A stretch of 64,000 nucleotides of DNA from Agathobaculum butyriciproducens (lineage in GTDB: Bacteria; Bacillota; Clostridia; Oscillospirales; Butyricicoccaceae). This document shows positions 33,460 through 42,540 of this stretch, in pieces (the stretch's first letter is position 1; the number at the start of each line of letters is the position of its first letter). The stretch spans positions 1-64,000 of the forward strand of contig QEKJ01000004.1 in NCBI GenBank assembly GCA_003096535.1, given 5' to 3'. The position numbers were made by a program, and so were the translations under genes. The notes beneath the pieces were generated by a model. That model had not been told where the DNA came from. It saw nothing but the letters and a program-made list of their open reading frames with translations, and searched no databases.

Positions 33460-33538
33460 CATTGCGGACACTGTTACATAAGGCGGTCAGACCCTCTTTT
33501 CCTTTCCCGCAGTCCGCGGCAGGAAGGAGGTGGCGCAA

Positions 33539-33613
33539 GTGCAGAAGAAAGCATTTCAGCTTTTTGTATGTGCGGTCATTGTACTGTACATTTTCTGTAT
33601 AAAAGCGCGATGA
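33539..33613 (+). CDS. Small hydrophobic peptide, probable type I toxin, locus C
   Basis: A 24-residue peptide: MQKKAFQLFVCAVIVLYIFC followed by IKAR. It is one membrane helix flanked by basic residues. The start is GTG 33539 with GAAGGAGGTGG 7 bases upstream. It has its own consensus promoter and a convergent reverse-strand promoter at 33701-33728. The locus plan matches locus A, but the peptide sequence does not, so the peptide modules look interchangeable. Toxicity is inference. Confidence 0.6.
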   Translation: MQKKAFQLFVCAVIVLYIFCIKAR

Positions 33614-33694
33614 CCGTCCGGCTGGTACCCGAAACGGTCATCAATACTTATTGATTGAACGATGAGGGCCTGACTGCTGTAACAGTGTCCCTTT
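33610..33694 (-). ncRNA. Putative antisense antitoxin RNA, locus C
   Basis: Inferred transcript from the reverse promoter; the 3' end is not defined. Its 5' end (33690-33678) is a 13-nt perfect copy of the 5' end of the opposing mRNA (33466-33478), followed by a second GTCAG-CCCTC copy. It overlaps the 3' end of the peptide gene. Confidence 0.5.
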
Positions 33695-33700
33695 GTCTTT

Positions 33701-33728
33701 ATTATAGCATATCCCCCGGCTTTGTCAA
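33701..33728 (-). promoter_or_regulatory. Antitoxin RNA promoter, locus C
   Basis: Reverse-strand TTGACA (33728-33723), 16-bp spacer, TATAAT (33706-33701). Confidence 0.7.
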
Positions 33729-33750
33729 GCGACAGGCCGAGGGACTGTTT
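33713..33750 (+). terminator. Toxin mRNA terminator, locus C, enclosing the antitoxin -35 box
   Basis: Stem CCCCCGGC/GCCGAGGG (one mismatch) followed by ACTGTTTT. The loop TTTGTCAAGCGACAG contains the complement of the reverse TTGACA. Confidence 0.65.
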
Positions 33751-33774
33751 TATCTTACGGAGCATTCTCCATTT

Positions 33775-34359
33775 TCAATTCTCGATTTCCGTCGCCGCTT
33801 TGCCATTCGGCAGTGCGCCATAGATACGGTTGACCAGCTTCATGCCGAAATAGACCAGCACGATCTCGATCGGCAGCAGAATAAGGTTTTTCGGCACGCG
33901 CGTAACGAGCAGCACGCTCATCGCCTTGCCGCCGGTGACGGTCAGCCACAGGGTGTTCAGGCAGATATTGCAGAACAGGTTAATGCAGGTCTTTGCGCCG
34001 ATGGCACGCCATACGGTGATCTTGCGCGGATACAGCCACAGACCCCAGATCAGACCGCCGACAACGGCTGTCAGCGTATAGCCCGGGAAATACGCGCCCA
34101 TGGACAGATTGCCCGCAAAGTAGCCGAGCACGTCGGTGCACACACCGGCCATCATGCCGACGACCGGGCCGAACAGCATGCCGATCGACGCATTGCACAG
34201 GAAGCCGAAGCCGATACGCAGGTTGGGCGGCAGCTTGATCGACAGACCGAGCAGATCCAGCGTGACGTTGATCGCAATGAGCAGCGCCGTGACCGCCAGA
34301 CAGCGGGTGGATTTCAGCTCACGCAGCGAGCGGACAAAGATATTCGGAGTTTTAGACAT
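33775..34359 (-). CDS. folT: Folate ECF transporter S component
   Basis: A 194-residue membrane protein of the energy-coupling factor S-component family. Its six or so helices include LAVTALLIAINVTLDLLG, the substrate-binding LRIGFGFLCNASIGMLFGPV and GMMAGVCTDVLGYF. The THF riboswitch in its leader makes folate or tetrahydrofolate the substrate. ATG 34359 has TTAGGAGGT about 10 bases upstream; the in-frame GTG at 34371 overlaps that site. The shared EcfA/A'/T module is not in this window. Confidence 0.9.
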   Translation of the reverse strand: MSKTPNIFVRSLRELKSTRCLAVTALLIAINVTLDLLGLSIKLPPNLRIGFGFLCNASIGMLFGPVVGMMAGVCTDVLGYFAGNLSMGAYFPGYTLTAVVGGLIWGLWLYPRKITVWRAIGAKTCINLFCNICLNTLWLTVTGGKAMSVLLVTRVPKNLILLPIEIVLVYFGMKLVNRIYGALPNGKAATEIEN

Positions 34360-34426
34360 AGAAAAAGACACCTCCTAATCAAATTCATCTGTTGCCACAG
34401 CGATTTAGGAAAGTGCCTAAACAGTT

Positions 34427-34530
34427 GCAGCAGCGGGATGCGACCACAATACCGCAAGGAAAAGGCTCCCTTTCGTCCGCCGAACAACTCCCCGTTTCAG
34501 CGGCACTTAACGCATTGTGCTCTACTCTGC
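34427..34530 (-). promoter_or_regulatory. Tetrahydrofolate (THF) riboswitch
   Basis: The reverse strand shows the class hallmark GAGTAG...GCGTTAAGTG at the 5' side, a long arm containing CGGGGAG, and GCATCCCGCTGC at the 3' side. P1 pairs GCAG with CTGC. A TTTAGG/CCTAAA hairpin between the aptamer and the ribosome site may be the expression platform. It directly precedes folT. Confidence 0.85.
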
Positions 34531-34543
34531 TTTTTCTGTTATA

Positions 34544-34571
34544 ATTGTACCACGGTTTGGGCAGGTGTCAA
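34544..34571 (-). promoter_or_regulatory. folT promoter
   Basis: Reverse-strand TTGACA (34571-34566), 16-bp spacer, TACAAT (34549-34544). The start falls a few bases before the riboswitch. Confidence 0.75.
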
Positions 34572-34706
34572 TACAGAAAATCCGTGGTCTGTCGGCTTGG
34601 TTTTGGTGCATTCTGCGGAATTGGGTGAAATGGCAGACAATCTGTTAGACAAGGGGATCGGACAGCCTCCTCCCTGCTCCGACGAGCTTTCCAAAAAGTA
34701 CAGAAA

Positions 34707-34740
34707 AAGAGCTTCAAACGTAAGTTTGAAGCTCTTTAAC
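34707..34740 (-). terminator. tRNA-Leu terminator
   Basis: Stem AAAGAGCTTCAAAC/GTTTGAAGCTCTTT. Confidence 0.85.
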
Positions 34741-34741
34741 T

Positions 34742-34827
34742 TGGTGCGGATGGGGGGACTTGAACCCCCACGTCCTTGCGAACACTAGCACCTGAAGCTA
34801 GCGCGTCTGCCATTCCGCCACATCCGC
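34742..34827 (-). tRNA. tRNA-Leu (anticodon CAG)
   Basis: An 86-nt class II tRNA with encoded CCA. Acceptor arms GCGGATG/CATCCGC pair, the anticodon stem GCTAGC/GCTAGT surrounds loop TTCAGGT, and the variable arm is TGTTCGCAAGGACG. Confidence 0.96.
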
Positions 34828-34849
34828 ATATTTGGTTGTTGAAAGAAGG

Positions 34850-34934
34850 TGGTGCGAGTGACGGGACTTGAACCCGTACGTCGATCGACACACGCCCCTC
34901 AAACGTGCCTGTCTACCAGTTCCAGCACACTCGC
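34850..34934 (-). tRNA. tRNA-Leu (anticodon GAG)
   Basis: An 85-nt class II tRNA with encoded CCA. Acceptor arms GCGAGTG/CACTCGC pair. The anticodon stem CACGT/GCGTG with loop TTGAGGG gives GAG. It precedes tRNA-Leu(CAG) in one transcript. Confidence 0.95.
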
Positions 34935-34979
34935 ATTGATCTCTCGCGGTGAACCGCTTGTCTCTCAGCGACAAGATAT

Positions 34980-35008
34980 ATTATAGCAGGGGTATCCCCC
35001 TTTGTCAA
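34980..35008 (-). promoter_or_regulatory. Promoter of the tRNA-Leu pair
   Basis: Reverse-strand TTGACA (35008-35003), 17-bp spacer with GGGGATACCCC palindrome, TATAAT (34985-34980). Confidence 0.85.
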
Positions 35009-35187
35009 CAAAATTTGCGAAAAAATTTGAGAAATTTTCAAACGCTGAAAATTATTATCAAAACAGGCGAAAACCGACACTTTTCCGCACTTTGTCTTCG
35101 GCTTTGGGCGGCATGAAAAACTGCCGTCCTTCGGGAAATTCCGTCGGCCGGCAGAAATTTTTTTATTTTTTTGCGAAGATGTTACGC

Positions 35188-35620
35188 AAGCACCTCATGC
35201 ACTCTGCTAAGAGCCGCCTTTCCCTCCGTATGGAGCGGGCGCTGAGATCTGGGCGGTGGGATTCCATTTGCTGCGGCAAGCAACCATTAAATATTTTAGA
35301 GGTTGTCGGCCTACGGGCTCCCACGGCGGTTGCAGAGTGCCACCGGCACTCTGCTAAGAGCCGCCCATTCCTCCGTATGAAACGGGCGCTGAGATCTGGG
35401 CGGTGGGATTCCATTTGCTGCGGCAAGCAACCATTAAATATTTTAGAGGTTGTCGGCCTACGGGCTCCCACGGCGGTTGCAGAGTGCCACCGGCACTCTG
35501 CTAAGAGCCGCCCATCCCTCCGTATGAAGCGGGCGCTGAGATCTGGGCGGTGGGATTCCTTTTCTGCGGAAAAGCCACGGCGGTTGAAACATGCCACTGG
35601 CATGTTTCTAAGAGCCGCCT
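35188..35620 (-). repeat. tRNA-Ser tail-repeat block
   Basis: No gene is seen from 34935 to 35676. About 147-bp units repeat. Each has a T-arm-like GGTGGGATTCC (35254, 35401, 35548), a TATTTTAGAGGTTGTCGGCC stretch in the two left units, and a hairpin CACGGCGGTT, stem, CTAAGAGCCGCC (35322, 35469, 35576; half copy at 35190). The stems covary with those of the Tyr blocks: GGCGG/CCGCC replaces GCCGG/CCGGC, and CAGAGTGCC/GGCACTCTG or CATGCC/GGCATG replaces CGTGCC/GGCACG. Confidence 0.75.
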
Positions 35621-35699
35621 TTCGAATCCCACCTTCGGTAAAAAATAAAGACCATCCGGATGGATGGTCTTTATTTTGGCGGAGAAGGTGGGATTCGAA
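35621..35699 (-). terminator. tRNA-Ser terminator extended into a long palindrome
   Basis: Core stem AATAAAGACCATCC/GGATGGTCTTTATT. The arms continue (35621-35657 against 35662-35699), so the tRNA 3' sequence TTCGAATCCCACCTTC pairs with an identical reverse copy beyond the terminator. Confidence 0.8.
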
Positions 35700-35767
35700 C
35701 CCACGTGGCGTGTTACCGCCAACTCGATTTCGAGTCGAGCTCGTTATGACCACTTCGATACTTCTCC
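35677..35767 (-). tRNA. tRNA-Ser (anticodon CGA)
   Basis: A 91-nt class II tRNA with encoded CCA. Acceptor arms GGAGAAG/CTTCTCC pair, the anticodon loop CTCGAAA reads CGA, and the long variable arm is TTGGCGGTAACACGCCA. Confidence 0.96.
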
Positions 35768-35797
35768 GTATCGCGCCTGTCTTACAGGCGCTTATTT

Positions 35798-35826
35798 ATT
35801 CTATCATGCAATGACGGAAAATACAA
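35798..35826 (-). promoter_or_regulatory. tRNA-Ser promoter
   Basis: Reverse-strand TTGTAT (35826-35821), 17-bp spacer, TAGAAT (35803-35798). Confidence 0.65.
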
Positions 35827-35853
35827 GTGCTTTTTCCGAAATCGTGATAATTT

Positions 35854-37041
35854 TTATTTCACCAGGAAGGCATCCGGCAGATAACGGCCTTCCTCATTCT
35901 GGGAAAGCGTAGTCGGACTGGTGATCTCGCGGCCGCGGTAGACCATAACGGAGGACGAACCGCCGTCCAGCATGGATGCCTGATATGCGCCGTACTGCTC
36001 CATGATCTCGCCGCAGCGCTCGATCGAAATGCCGAACGAGTGCATCTGACGGCCGTCAACGACCATCATGATAACCGTGCCGTCCTTCGCCTGACCGATG
36101 GCCGTGCGCGGCTGCTGCTCGTTCAGGCCGGTGCCTGCGACCAGATTCTCGCCGTTGATGATGAGCGCCGGGTGGAACTCCACCGCGTCGCGCAGACTGG
36201 AGGTATCGTTGAACGCACCGACCTGCAGATGATCCTCGTTGTCAAAGCCGATGATCTTCCAGCCGTTGCCTACTGCGTCCTGATACTTCTCTCCCTGGCT
36301 TTTCAGGAAGCCGTACACGGTGCCGCCCGTGCCGTTGCCGTCAAAATCGGCAAAGCCGGAGGCGTTGATGCCCAGAACGGCGTCATAATCTCTCACCATA
36401 TCGGATACGAACGAGCCGTAATCGCCAAGGCCCTCGCTCGTGCCGACATAGATATTCTCGGGCTTTTTGCAGAGCGCGACCTTGCCCGCGTACTCCATGC
36501 CGAGCGTGTCCTCGCCGGTCTGCTCGACGATCAGGATGCCGTGCGCGGCGTTGACCGCCAGAACCGTGTCGCCCTGCTTCGTCTTGAGGCCGGTGTCGTA
36601 GTGCGTCTGGCTCGGCTCGCCGATCAGGTCGATGTTGATCTCGTCGTAGCCGTTCTCCAGATACTCCGGATTATCCGCCAGAAAGCGCTCAAATTCGCTC
36701 TCGTCCAGCTCACTGAACATGGCATAGAATTTGTCCTTCGGCGTTTCGGCGGTGTCCTCCTCTTTCTCCTCCCATGCGCCGTCCCAGTTGCTGACGATGC
36801 CCTCCTGCTTCTGGTTCATCAGGTAGCGCTTGGTCATCACCTCGTTGATGATGTTCTCCGGGATGAACCAGGTGGCCAGCCACTGGTGCGTCATGGTGCC
36901 CATTGCGGTTTCGATGTACCACTCACGCCAGCGAGTGACGAACGCGTTCGGTGTGTACAGAAGAAACGGATACACAACCGTGATGCCGATCAGAAAAAAG
37001 CAGGTCAGTCCCAGTGCGAAGCGGTGTTTTGCGCCGTTCAT
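35854..37041 (-). CDS. Phosphodiester glycosidase-family (NAGPA) membrane-anchored protein
   Basis: A 395-residue protein. A single N-terminal helix (FALGLTCFFLIGITVVYPFLL) anchors it outside. The C-terminal half (about 150-395) is a NAGPA domain: VLGINASGFADFDGNGTGG, ALIINGENLV, PRTAIGQAKDGTVIMMVVDGR and the near-terminal MLDGGSSSVMVYRG. By family knowledge these enzymes cleave phosphodiester-linked sugars, perhaps in wall polymers. AGAAGGAGC lies 7 bases before ATG 37041. It is a single-gene unit. Confidence 0.88.
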   Translation of the reverse strand: MNGAKHRFALGLTCFFLIGITVVYPFLLYTPNAFVTRWREWYIETAMGTMTHQWLATWFIPENIINEVMTKRYLMNQKQEGIVSNWDGAWEEKEEDTAETPKDKFYAMFSELDESEFERFLADNPEYLENGYDEINIDLIGEPSQTHYDTGLKTKQGDTVLAVNAAHGILIVEQTGEDTLGMEYAGKVALCKKPENIYVGTSEGLGDYGSFVSDMVRDYDAVLGINASGFADFDGNGTGGTVYGFLKSQGEKYQDAVGNGWKIIGFDNEDHLQVGAFNDTSSLRDAVEFHPALIINGENLVAGTGLNEQQPRTAIGQAKDGTVIMMVVDGRQMHSFGISIERCGEIMEQYGAYQASMLDGGSSSVMVYRGREITSPTTLSQNEEGRYLPDAFLVK

Positions 37042-37267
37042 TCGTGTTGCTCCTTCTCTCTCAGTCCGGGAACCGCGGGATACGGTTCGGGTTTGTCTCT
37101 ATCACTGAAGTTGCTTTCATAGCCAGAGTGCGCCGGATGAACGAGATCTTTTGTCAGCAGATAAGGCGTTTTCCCGCAGGAATCCTGACGGATTGCAAGG
37201 GAAAACAACGCAGTATGCTGGCAAAAAAGCCGTTCAGGCGGTGTGCAATGGTTATGACAGCAACTTC

Positions 37268-38974
<1,707 letters not shown>

Positions 38975-39124
38975 GGTAAATATTCGATTCCTTTTGCTAT
39001 CTTTGGTATGCAGTCCGGCAAATCCCGCTTGCCTGCGGACTGGGTTCTATGCTATACTTATTATAATTGTCTCTGAGACAACACGAATGTTATCAACCCA
39101 CAGATCAACTATGAGGTGACCTAT

Positions 39125-39973
39125 TTGTTAGAAATTATTCATCACGTTCTGCCGGAAGCATTTTTCGATGTGCTCAAGACCGTACCGCTGCTGCTGGTCG
39201 TGTACGCACTGCTGTACTACATTGAAAACCGGCTGACCAATACGCCGGAGCTGCTCTCGCGTGCGGCGCAGTTCGGTCCGGTGGTCGGCGCGCTCGCCGG
39301 CTCCATTCCCCAGTGCGGATTTTCCGCGGCAGCGTCCGCGCTGTTCTCGGCAGGCTTTCTTGCACCGGCAACGCTGGTTGCCGTGTTCCTTGCCACCTCG
39401 GATGAGGCGGTGCCCATCATGCTGGCAGGCGGCGCAAGCGTACAGCAGGTGGTGCTGCTGCTCGTGGTCAAGTTTGCGATCGCGGTTATCGGCGGCTATA
39501 TTCTGCGCTGCACCGTGTTCCGGAGGCACAAGGCCGGAACCGACGGCCCGCTTGAGATCGAGATGGGCGACTGCGGCTGTGAGACCTCGCCGGTGGCGAA
39601 TATCCTGTCCCACACCATCAAGACCACCATCTTCCTGTTTGTCGTGCTGTTCGCGCTCAACATGGTCGTACACGGCATCGGTGAGGAGCGCGTGGCTTCC
39701 CTCATGCTGACCAACAGCATCTTCCAGCCTCTGCTGTGCGCGGTGCTCGGTCTGATTCCGAGCTGTGCGATGAGCGTGCTGCTCAGCGAGCTGTTTGTCG
39801 GCGGCACGATCAGCTTCGGCGCTCTGGTTGCCGGTCTTTCCACCGGCGCAGGCTTCGGCTACATCGTTCTTCTTGAGGAGAAGGAAGGCCGTCATCGCGC
39901 CCTGCCGGTCATCGCCGCAACGTTTGCCACCGCCGTGATCGGCGGTACGCTGGTGCAGCTGCTTATCGGCTGA
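39125..39973 (+). CDS. Putative 10-TM heavy-metal exporter (ArsP_2-type)
   Basis: A 282-residue multi-helix permease. Two homologous halves carry the conserved SIPQCGFSAAASALFSAGF and LIPSCAMSVLLSELFVGG motifs, the repeated PxCxxS signature of the putative manganese/arsenic exporter family. A short cytoplasmic loop contains GDCGCE. I chose TTG 39125 because GAGGTGA lies 5 bases upstream; GTG 39116 overlaps that site. The metal is not known. It is a single gene with its own promoter (TTGCCT, 18 bp, TATACT near 39029-39058) and terminator. Confidence 0.8.
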   Translation: MLEIIHHVLPEAFFDVLKTVPLLLVVYALLYYIENRLTNTPELLSRAAQFGPVVGALAGSIPQCGFSAAASALFSAGFLAPATLVAVFLATSDEAVPIMLAGGASVQQVVLLLVVKFAIAVIGGYILRCTVFRRHKAGTDGPLEIEMGDCGCETSPVANILSHTIKTTIFLFVVLFALNMVVHGIGEERVASLMLTNSIFQPLLCAVLGLIPSCAMSVLLSELFVGGTISFGALVAGLSTGAGFGYIVLLEEKEGRHRALPVIAATFATAVIGGTLVQLLIG

Positions 39974-39987
39974 GAATGAAAAAATCT

Positions 39988-40019
39988 AAGGATGTGTCAA
40001 AACGGCACATCCTTTTTTA
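39988..40019 (+). terminator. Terminator of the metal exporter gene
   Basis: Stem GGATGTG/CACATCC with 9-nt loop, then T6. Confidence 0.8.
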
Positions 40020-40044
40020 TGCCCTGATTTGCGTCTTTCGTTCA

Positions 40045-40240
40045 CCCCGCCGTGTAACCCATCTGCAAACGTGTAATCGTAGGGGCGAACATTGTTCGGC
40101 CGCAGCGCGACCGGAGTCTGCGCAAGGAACGGCCGGAAACCGTTTGATATGGCATTGCGTGGGCGCACACTGTGCGCCCCTACGAGAAAGATTGTGCAAA
40201 CCGGACACAAACGGCGGGCTGAGGTCAGTCTGCCCTGCGG
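40045..40240. repeat. REP-like composite
   Basis: Pieces of the GTAGGGGCGAACA type (40078) and its closing GCGCCCCTACG arm (about 40174) with CGGGCTGAGG fragments. No gene is seen. Confidence 0.6.
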
Positions 40241-40253
40241 AGAAGGTAAACCG

Positions 40254-40865
40254 TCAGCCCATCTCGTGCAGCAGCTCGAGTGCCTGATGCGCCCACGTCA
40301 TATCAATGCGCGAGAACTCGCCGCCCGGCGTGTACAGATAGGTTTCCACATCCGCGTGCAGGCGCTGATACGCCGCGCCCGGCATGGCGGCATACTGCTC
40401 CGCGCCGTCGGAAAGCACGGCCACGAAGCGGAAATCACCCGTGCGCTCATCCAGCTCGTGGAAGAGCAGCTCGACAACATCGAGGTCGCGGTTAAGCTGT
40501 GCGAACAGCAGCAGCTTCATGATCTCGATGGTACGGTCATCCAGACCGCGCTCGAGGATGTTGATCTTCTCACGGAAGGTGTTGAGGCTGTCGGTCACGC
40601 GCAGGGTGTAGCCTGCCAGCGGATCAAATTCCGCCTTGGGAACCTGACCGTCCTCGGTCCACAGCCATACCATAAACTGGTTTGCCATGTCATGGTACAG
40701 ACACGGGTGTACGGCGAGCACGGTTTCGCCGCAGTTTGGACATTTTACACGAAAGACAGACAGGTCCTGTACCTTTGCCCGCAGCTCGGGATTTCGGTCG
40801 ATATTGATATGGTCGATCACCTTGTGTTCGGTTTCCATATGACAGTGCGGACATTCGATCATCAT
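40254..40865 (-). CDS. CpXC-domain zinc-ribbon protein
   Basis: A 203-residue soluble protein. It begins MMIECPHCHMETE and has VFRVKCPNCGETVLA about 40 residues later: two CxxC pairs that form the CpXC zinc-binding unit. The remaining 130 residues are helical with no recognised catalytic motif. ATG 40865 has AAGGGAGG 10 bases upstream; an adjacent ATG at 40862 is also possible. It is transcribed alone from a consensus promoter. Function is unknown. Confidence 0.75.
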   Translation of the reverse strand: MMIECPHCHMETEHKVIDHINIDRNPELRAKVQDLSVFRVKCPNCGETVLAVHPCLYHDMANQFMVWLWTEDGQVPKAEFDPLAGYTLRVTDSLNTFREKINILERGLDDRTIEIMKLLLFAQLNRDLDVVELLFHELDERTGDFRFVAVLSDGAEQYAAMPGAAYQRLHADVETYLYTPGGEFSRIDMTWAHQALELLHEMG

Positions 40866-40904
40866 AACAGTGGTTCCTCCCTTGTGTTTGTCCAATTAAA
40901 TTTT

Positions 40905-40934
40905 ATTATAACACATTTCCCTATCTATAAGCAA
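40905..40934 (-). promoter_or_regulatory. Promoter of the CpXC gene
   Basis: Reverse-strand TTGCTT (40934-40929), 18-bp spacer, TATAAT (40910-40905). Confidence 0.65.
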
Positions 40935-41007
40935 GAGTTAAGCGCTGAGAGTGAAGAGCTTCTGCAAGGCTGGAGATAGGAGTGAGGCGGCAGGAGTGCG
41001 CCAAACC

Positions 41008-41040
41008 GAAAAAGCACCTGCGGGTAGGCAGGTGCTTTGC
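41008..41040. terminator. Terminator between two reverse genes
   Basis: Stem AAAGCACCTGC/GCAGGTGCTTT. Confidence 0.75.
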
Positions 41041-41042
41041 AT

Positions 41043-41732
41043 TCAGGCTTCTTTGTAAATCGTGCCGATACTGCCGGCAACGGTAATATCCGACCCGTCT
41101 ATTGTACCGAAGTATTTGTCATACCGGTTTGTGATCTCCTCGCCGGTTTTCGTGTAAAAACGGAAATTTCCCAGTCTGATGCATTCATCGTCAATGTATT
41201 CGTCCGGCAGTGCATCGCCCAGCTCGGTGCAGAGCAGAAAGCACGGGTTTTCGCTGTCGCTTTGCAGCTCGCAAGCCTTTCCGTACCAGTCGAATGTCAC
41301 CCTTGCGACCGGCTGGTCGAAGTTCAGGCCGTACAGCAGCAGGAAATTATGACCGCCGCAGCCGATGACTTCATAGCCGAATTTGGCATCAACGGAGTAT
41401 GAACCAACCTCAATCGTCCAGTCGCCAACCCAGTTCGAAGAAGCGTGCAAGTCACCGAAAAAGCAGTCCCACTGTACGCCGTCCTTCATGCTCACATAAC
41501 CTGCTTGCTGCGTGAACACATAGAACGCTCGATCGCCGATGACAATGCCGTCATATATCGTCCTGCCGTAGAACTCTGTCGGGTCCTGTTCCGCGAACGC
41601 CTGTACCTGCTGTGCAAGCGTGTCCTCGTCCAGCCGGTACGGTTTTACCGCATAGCCGGATTTTCCGGCCGCCCAAACGCAGACCGCCGTCACAGCCGCC
41701 ATCATGAGGATTCGTTTTCCCAGTCCTTTCAT
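41043..41732 (-). CDS. Membrane-anchored or exported protein of unknown function
   Basis: A 229-residue protein starting at ATG 41732, with GGGAGGTG 8 bases upstream. One N-terminal hydrophobic segment (ILMMAAVTAVCVWAAG) is a signal anchor. The rest is a predicted extracytoplasmic beta-rich domain with many aromatic residues and two cysteines (ECIRLGN region, CFLLCTELG). I do not recognise the family. It is the only gene between the CpXC gene and rnpB on this strand. Confidence 0.55.
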   Translation of the reverse strand: MKGLGKRILMMAAVTAVCVWAAGKSGYAVKPYRLDEDTLAQQVQAFAEQDPTEFYGRTIYDGIVIGDRAFYVFTQQAGYVSMKDGVQWDCFFGDLHASSNWVGDWTIEVGSYSVDAKFGYEVIGCGGHNFLLLYGLNFDQPVARVTFDWYGKACELQSDSENPCFLLCTELGDALPDEYIDDECIRLGNFRFYTKTGEEITNRYDKYFGTIDGSDITVAGSIGTIYKEA

Positions 41733-41834
41733 AAAATGCACCTCCCTATCCTGCCTCAAGTATAACAAATTTTTTCGGCGCAGAATATGGAAAAAACGAC
41801 AAAATGCAACGGCAGTTTTTATAGAAGTGTACTA

Positions 41835-42045
41835 TGTATCCCGTAGGGGCACACCGTCTGTAAACCATCTGCACAGGCGTAACCGCAGGGGCGCACAGTG
41901 TGCGCCCGCACTATGGTTAAACGGATGCTTGGGCGAACAATGTTCGCCCCTACGGTGACGCATTTGCAGATGGGTTACACGAAGAAGGTTACACCATAGC
42001 GTTAATTCTCCATTCTCCATTCTCCATTTTCAATTATCAATTCCT
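41835..42045. repeat. REP-like palindromes and heptamer repeats
   Basis: CGTAGGGGC (41842), CGCAGGGGCGCACA (41884) and closing GTTCGCCCCTACG (41941-41954) arms, then TTCTCCA/TTTTCAA heptamers at 42005-42042. No gene is seen. Confidence 0.65.
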
Positions 42046-42059
42046 GCAGAAGGTAAAAG

Positions 42060-42096
42060 AAAAGCACCGCAGAAGATTTCTCCTCTGCGGTGCTAT
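42060..42096 (-). terminator. rnpB terminator
   Basis: Reverse-strand stem GCACCGCAGAGGA/TTCTGCGGTGC, then TTTTCTTTT. Confidence 0.85.
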
Positions 42097-42099
42097 GGC

Positions 42100-42437
42100 A
42101 TGACTGGTGCGTAAGCCGGGTTCTGTCGTGGACGGTCATCTATCTCGAATGCACGTTGCCGTGCATCTCAAGCCGCCAGTCGGGACGATCGGGCAAATCA
42201 TAGTCCCAGTCGGCGTTGCTGCGGATAGAGTTTACAGACCTCCCATGTTGCCATGGGACGTGGTGAGCTCTTACCTCGCCTTTCCACCCTTACTGCCTTA
42301 TGCGGACATAAAACAGCGGTATATCTCTGTTGCACTATTCCTAAGGTCACCCTCGGCGGACGTTATCCGTTATCCTTGCCCTGTGCAGCCCGGACTTTCC
42401 TCATGCCCGAAGGCACGCGACCGTCTGCACCAGTCAC
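42100..42437 (-). ncRNA. rnpB: RNase P RNA
   Basis: The catalytic RNA of RNase P, which matures tRNA 5' ends. The reverse strand carries the universal blocks GAGGAAAGTCCGGGCT near the 5' end and ACAGAACCCGGCTTA near the 3' end. P1 pairs TGACTGGTGC with GCACCAGTCA (42101-42110, 42427-42436). The length of about 338 nt is normal. It is driven by a consensus promoter at 42445-42473 and closed by a strong terminator. Confidence 0.97.
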
Positions 42438-42444
42438 AAATAGC

Positions 42445-42473
42445 ATTATACCGTAAAAAAACGCTCTCGTCAA
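42445..42473 (-). promoter_or_regulatory. rnpB promoter
   Basis: Reverse-strand TTGACG (42473-42468), 17-bp spacer, TATAAT (42450-42445). Confidence 0.8.
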
Positions 42474-42480
42474 ACCGGAC

Positions 42481-42509
42481 TTGCAAAATCGTGAAAAATC
42501 ATGTATACT
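42481..42509 (+). promoter_or_regulatory. murD promoter
   Basis: TTGCAA (42481-42486), 17-bp spacer, TATACT (42504-42509), divergent from rnpB. Confidence 0.7.
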
Positions 42510-42540
42510 GTCAAAGTACAAAAGGCGGTGTTACGCATTT

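Noticed and set aside
35002..35814. A 270-codon forward frame with internal repeats
   Set aside because: It covers the tRNA-Ser gene in reverse and its tail repeats; the repeated peptide simply follows the 147-bp (49-codon) DNA unit.
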